The notes under the pieces were generated by a model. It saw only the letters and a list, made by a program, of their open reading frames with translations, was not told the DNA's origin and searched no databases. From Onchocerca lupi (lineage: Eukaryota > Nematoda > Chromadorea > Rhabditida > Onchocercidae), in the NCBI GenBank assembly GCA_028564675.1, contig JAOVVO010000067.1:1-64000 (forward strand): DNA of 64,000 bases, read 5' to 3'. Positions within the stretch are counted from its first letter, which is position 1. The number at the start of each line of letters is the position of its first letter. Shown piece after piece: positions 62,663 to 64,000 of this stretch. The position numbers and the translations under genes were made by a program.

Positions 62663-64000
62663 TTATCCTCTAGCTTTAATGTAGCGATCACTGATTATTT
62701 TCCAATTCGCAATTTTCCAAATAGCTTTCACGAAATCCGGCCGTAAATTTTTATACTGCAGATAATAAGCATGTTCCCAGACGTCGATGCAAAATAGTGG
62801 AATTAGACCTAAAACAGTAGGTAGCAAATAAAATGTGCATTTGCAGTCTAAACTATTTTGTATACATTTCTCTCAGAAATTCTCAGAATCAACATTAATT
62901 TGACACATCATATAATGTGCTTCCCTATCTCATAAGTATAATGTTTAGCAAAGCAATACCTACTTTATTCCAGTTATATGATATGAGCATTCGTTTTGAT
63001 TAAGAGAAATGAGGGATTATAATTGGAACTTTTATAAAAAATGATGTTCCTATCCAATTTTCGTTATATTATTTACCTGTTGTTGGCTCAAGAAGATCTT
63101 GGTTGGGACAACAAGCAAGTTGCAAACGTTTCATTTCCTTGTCATAAGCAAGCCATCCCCATCCAGAACCTTGGATCGCAATTGTTTTAGCATTTAACTT
63201 ATCTATCATCGTTTCCAAAGATCCGAAATCCTTCTTTATAGCAGTCATTAATTCAGCTATAAAAAGATTATTTGCCGTAACAAAAAAAAAGAAAAAACTT
63301 ATAAAGATCTGTTGATAACCATCATACATTAAATTAAAGGTCTGATTTCCGAGTTTCAAAGACTTTCCTTTGCTCATTGTCTAAAGATTTCTTGAAATTA
63401 TGGAAGTACCTGATTGCACATAAAATGGGGAATGAAATTTAACACTCAAACTAATTCTTGAAAACATTTTTTTTTTAACAAGAACTTACAATTCGGTTCT
63501 CCGCTATTCTTTACGGCAGTTAATCCTTCCCAGAACAGTGTATGATTAATGTGTCCGCCAGTGTTGAAATTCATTAGCTTTGTGCCAGCAACAGCAGCCT
63601 GCGTATCTCCTCAAAAAAATTAAACAGAACTAAAAAATGATTGTAGTCTCAACTCATGCAAGAATTTTAATTTTTCATCCAAACATTGAAAAATTTTCAT
63701 AACAAAAAAAAATGAAACGATGTCAAACTACTGGTTCAAATGCCTTAATTTGGATTGATTCATTACACAAATTATAACTGCTTTGACTTCAGGGAATCGC
63801 ATCATTTTCCACTTTTCTCAATCCTGGGATTAGTGATTTGTCTAAAGATGAATTAAAACATAACAGAGCTTTCTTTTTTATTTGATTGGGGAATATACTG
63901 TTTAAAATCTATCTAAACGTGAATCCAAGTAATATGAGTTTTGTTTTCTTCATTCTCAAAATTTTAGCAAAACTGTTCACAAACCTTTTGCTAGCGCTTC
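62663..64000 (-). CDS. sod-2: Manganese superoxide dismutase, N-terminal part off window
   Basis: Four exons on the minus strand: the end of one at 64000-63985, then 63609-63490, 63256-63077 and 62808-62663. The enzyme converts superoxide to hydrogen peroxide and oxygen; Mn forms normally sit in the mitochondrial matrix. Blocks: EALAKGDTQAAVA, NFNTGGHINHTLFWEGL (a metal-ligand His), IKKDFGSLE, AIQGSGWGWLAYD (Gln of the Mn type), CCPNQDLLEPTTG and IDVWEHAYYLQYKNLRPDF (metal-ligand Asp and His), ending KARG. The first His ligand and any mitochondrial presequence lie beyond the right edge, so the compartment is inferred. The frame is intact in all visible exons. Confidence 0.94.

Overview
The window is AT-rich animal DNA (roughly 70% A+T by eye) with genes split into many small exons. 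It looks like a nematode and most likely a filarial one. The support is: ET-module-type secreted proteins known from nematodes, a two-domain galectin of nematode style, short AT-rich introns with TTTCAG acceptors, acceptor-like AGs just 5' of several start codons (as expected for spliced-leader trans-splicing), and a decayed piece of a bacterial ubiB gene whose best explanation is an old Wolbachia insertion. The filarial assignment is inference; no species marker is visible. All gene models were spliced by hand from reading frame, GT/GC-AG sites and family knowledge.

Left part (1-11.1 kb). A divergent Na+/K+-ATPase beta subunit (-) runs off the left edge. Just upstream on the same strand is a 72-aa hydrophilic protein, possibly in one operon with it. 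Then come a complete Rab2/UNC-108 GTPase (+), the ubiB remnant (-), and the first of two tandem mitochondrial pyruvate carrier 2 genes (+).

Middle (11.1-36.6 kb, mostly +). The second MPC2 paralogue carries a ~62-bp-arm hairpin in intron 1. Next is MPP6 (MPHOSPH6, an RNA-exosome cofactor). A cluster of secreted or surface cysteine-rich genes follows: two ET-module-like genes and one small peptide precursor. A membrane-anchored microsomal-type epoxide hydrolase comes next, then a 299-bp element with inverted terminal arms, a possible orphan ORF, and a tandem-repeat galectin (-).

A sparse stretch (36.6-43.4 kb) holds simple repeats and one unassigned ORF.

Right part (43.4-64 kb). This is a denser housekeeping block: a cytosolic 5'-nucleotidase III (-), U2AF35 splicing factor (-), a second divergently oriented 5'-nucleotidase III (+), NIPP1 (FHA-domain inhibitor of PP1, +), the NELF-C/D (TH1) subunit of the negative elongation factor (+), and a manganese superoxide dismutase (-) running off the right edge. 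Several of these act in nuclear RNA metabolism (U2AF35, NIPP1, NELF-C/D, and MPP6 further left), but nothing shows that they are co-regulated.

Main points for a second look: the Wolbachia-like ubiB remnant; NELF-C/D in a nematode although C. elegans is known to lack NELF; four GC-AG introns among about 72 introns; an epoxide hydrolase whose catalytic-acid position reads Asp instead of Glu; a galectin lacking the canonical sugar-binding His in both domains; and duplicated MPC2 and 5'-nucleotidase genes with conserved exon phases.
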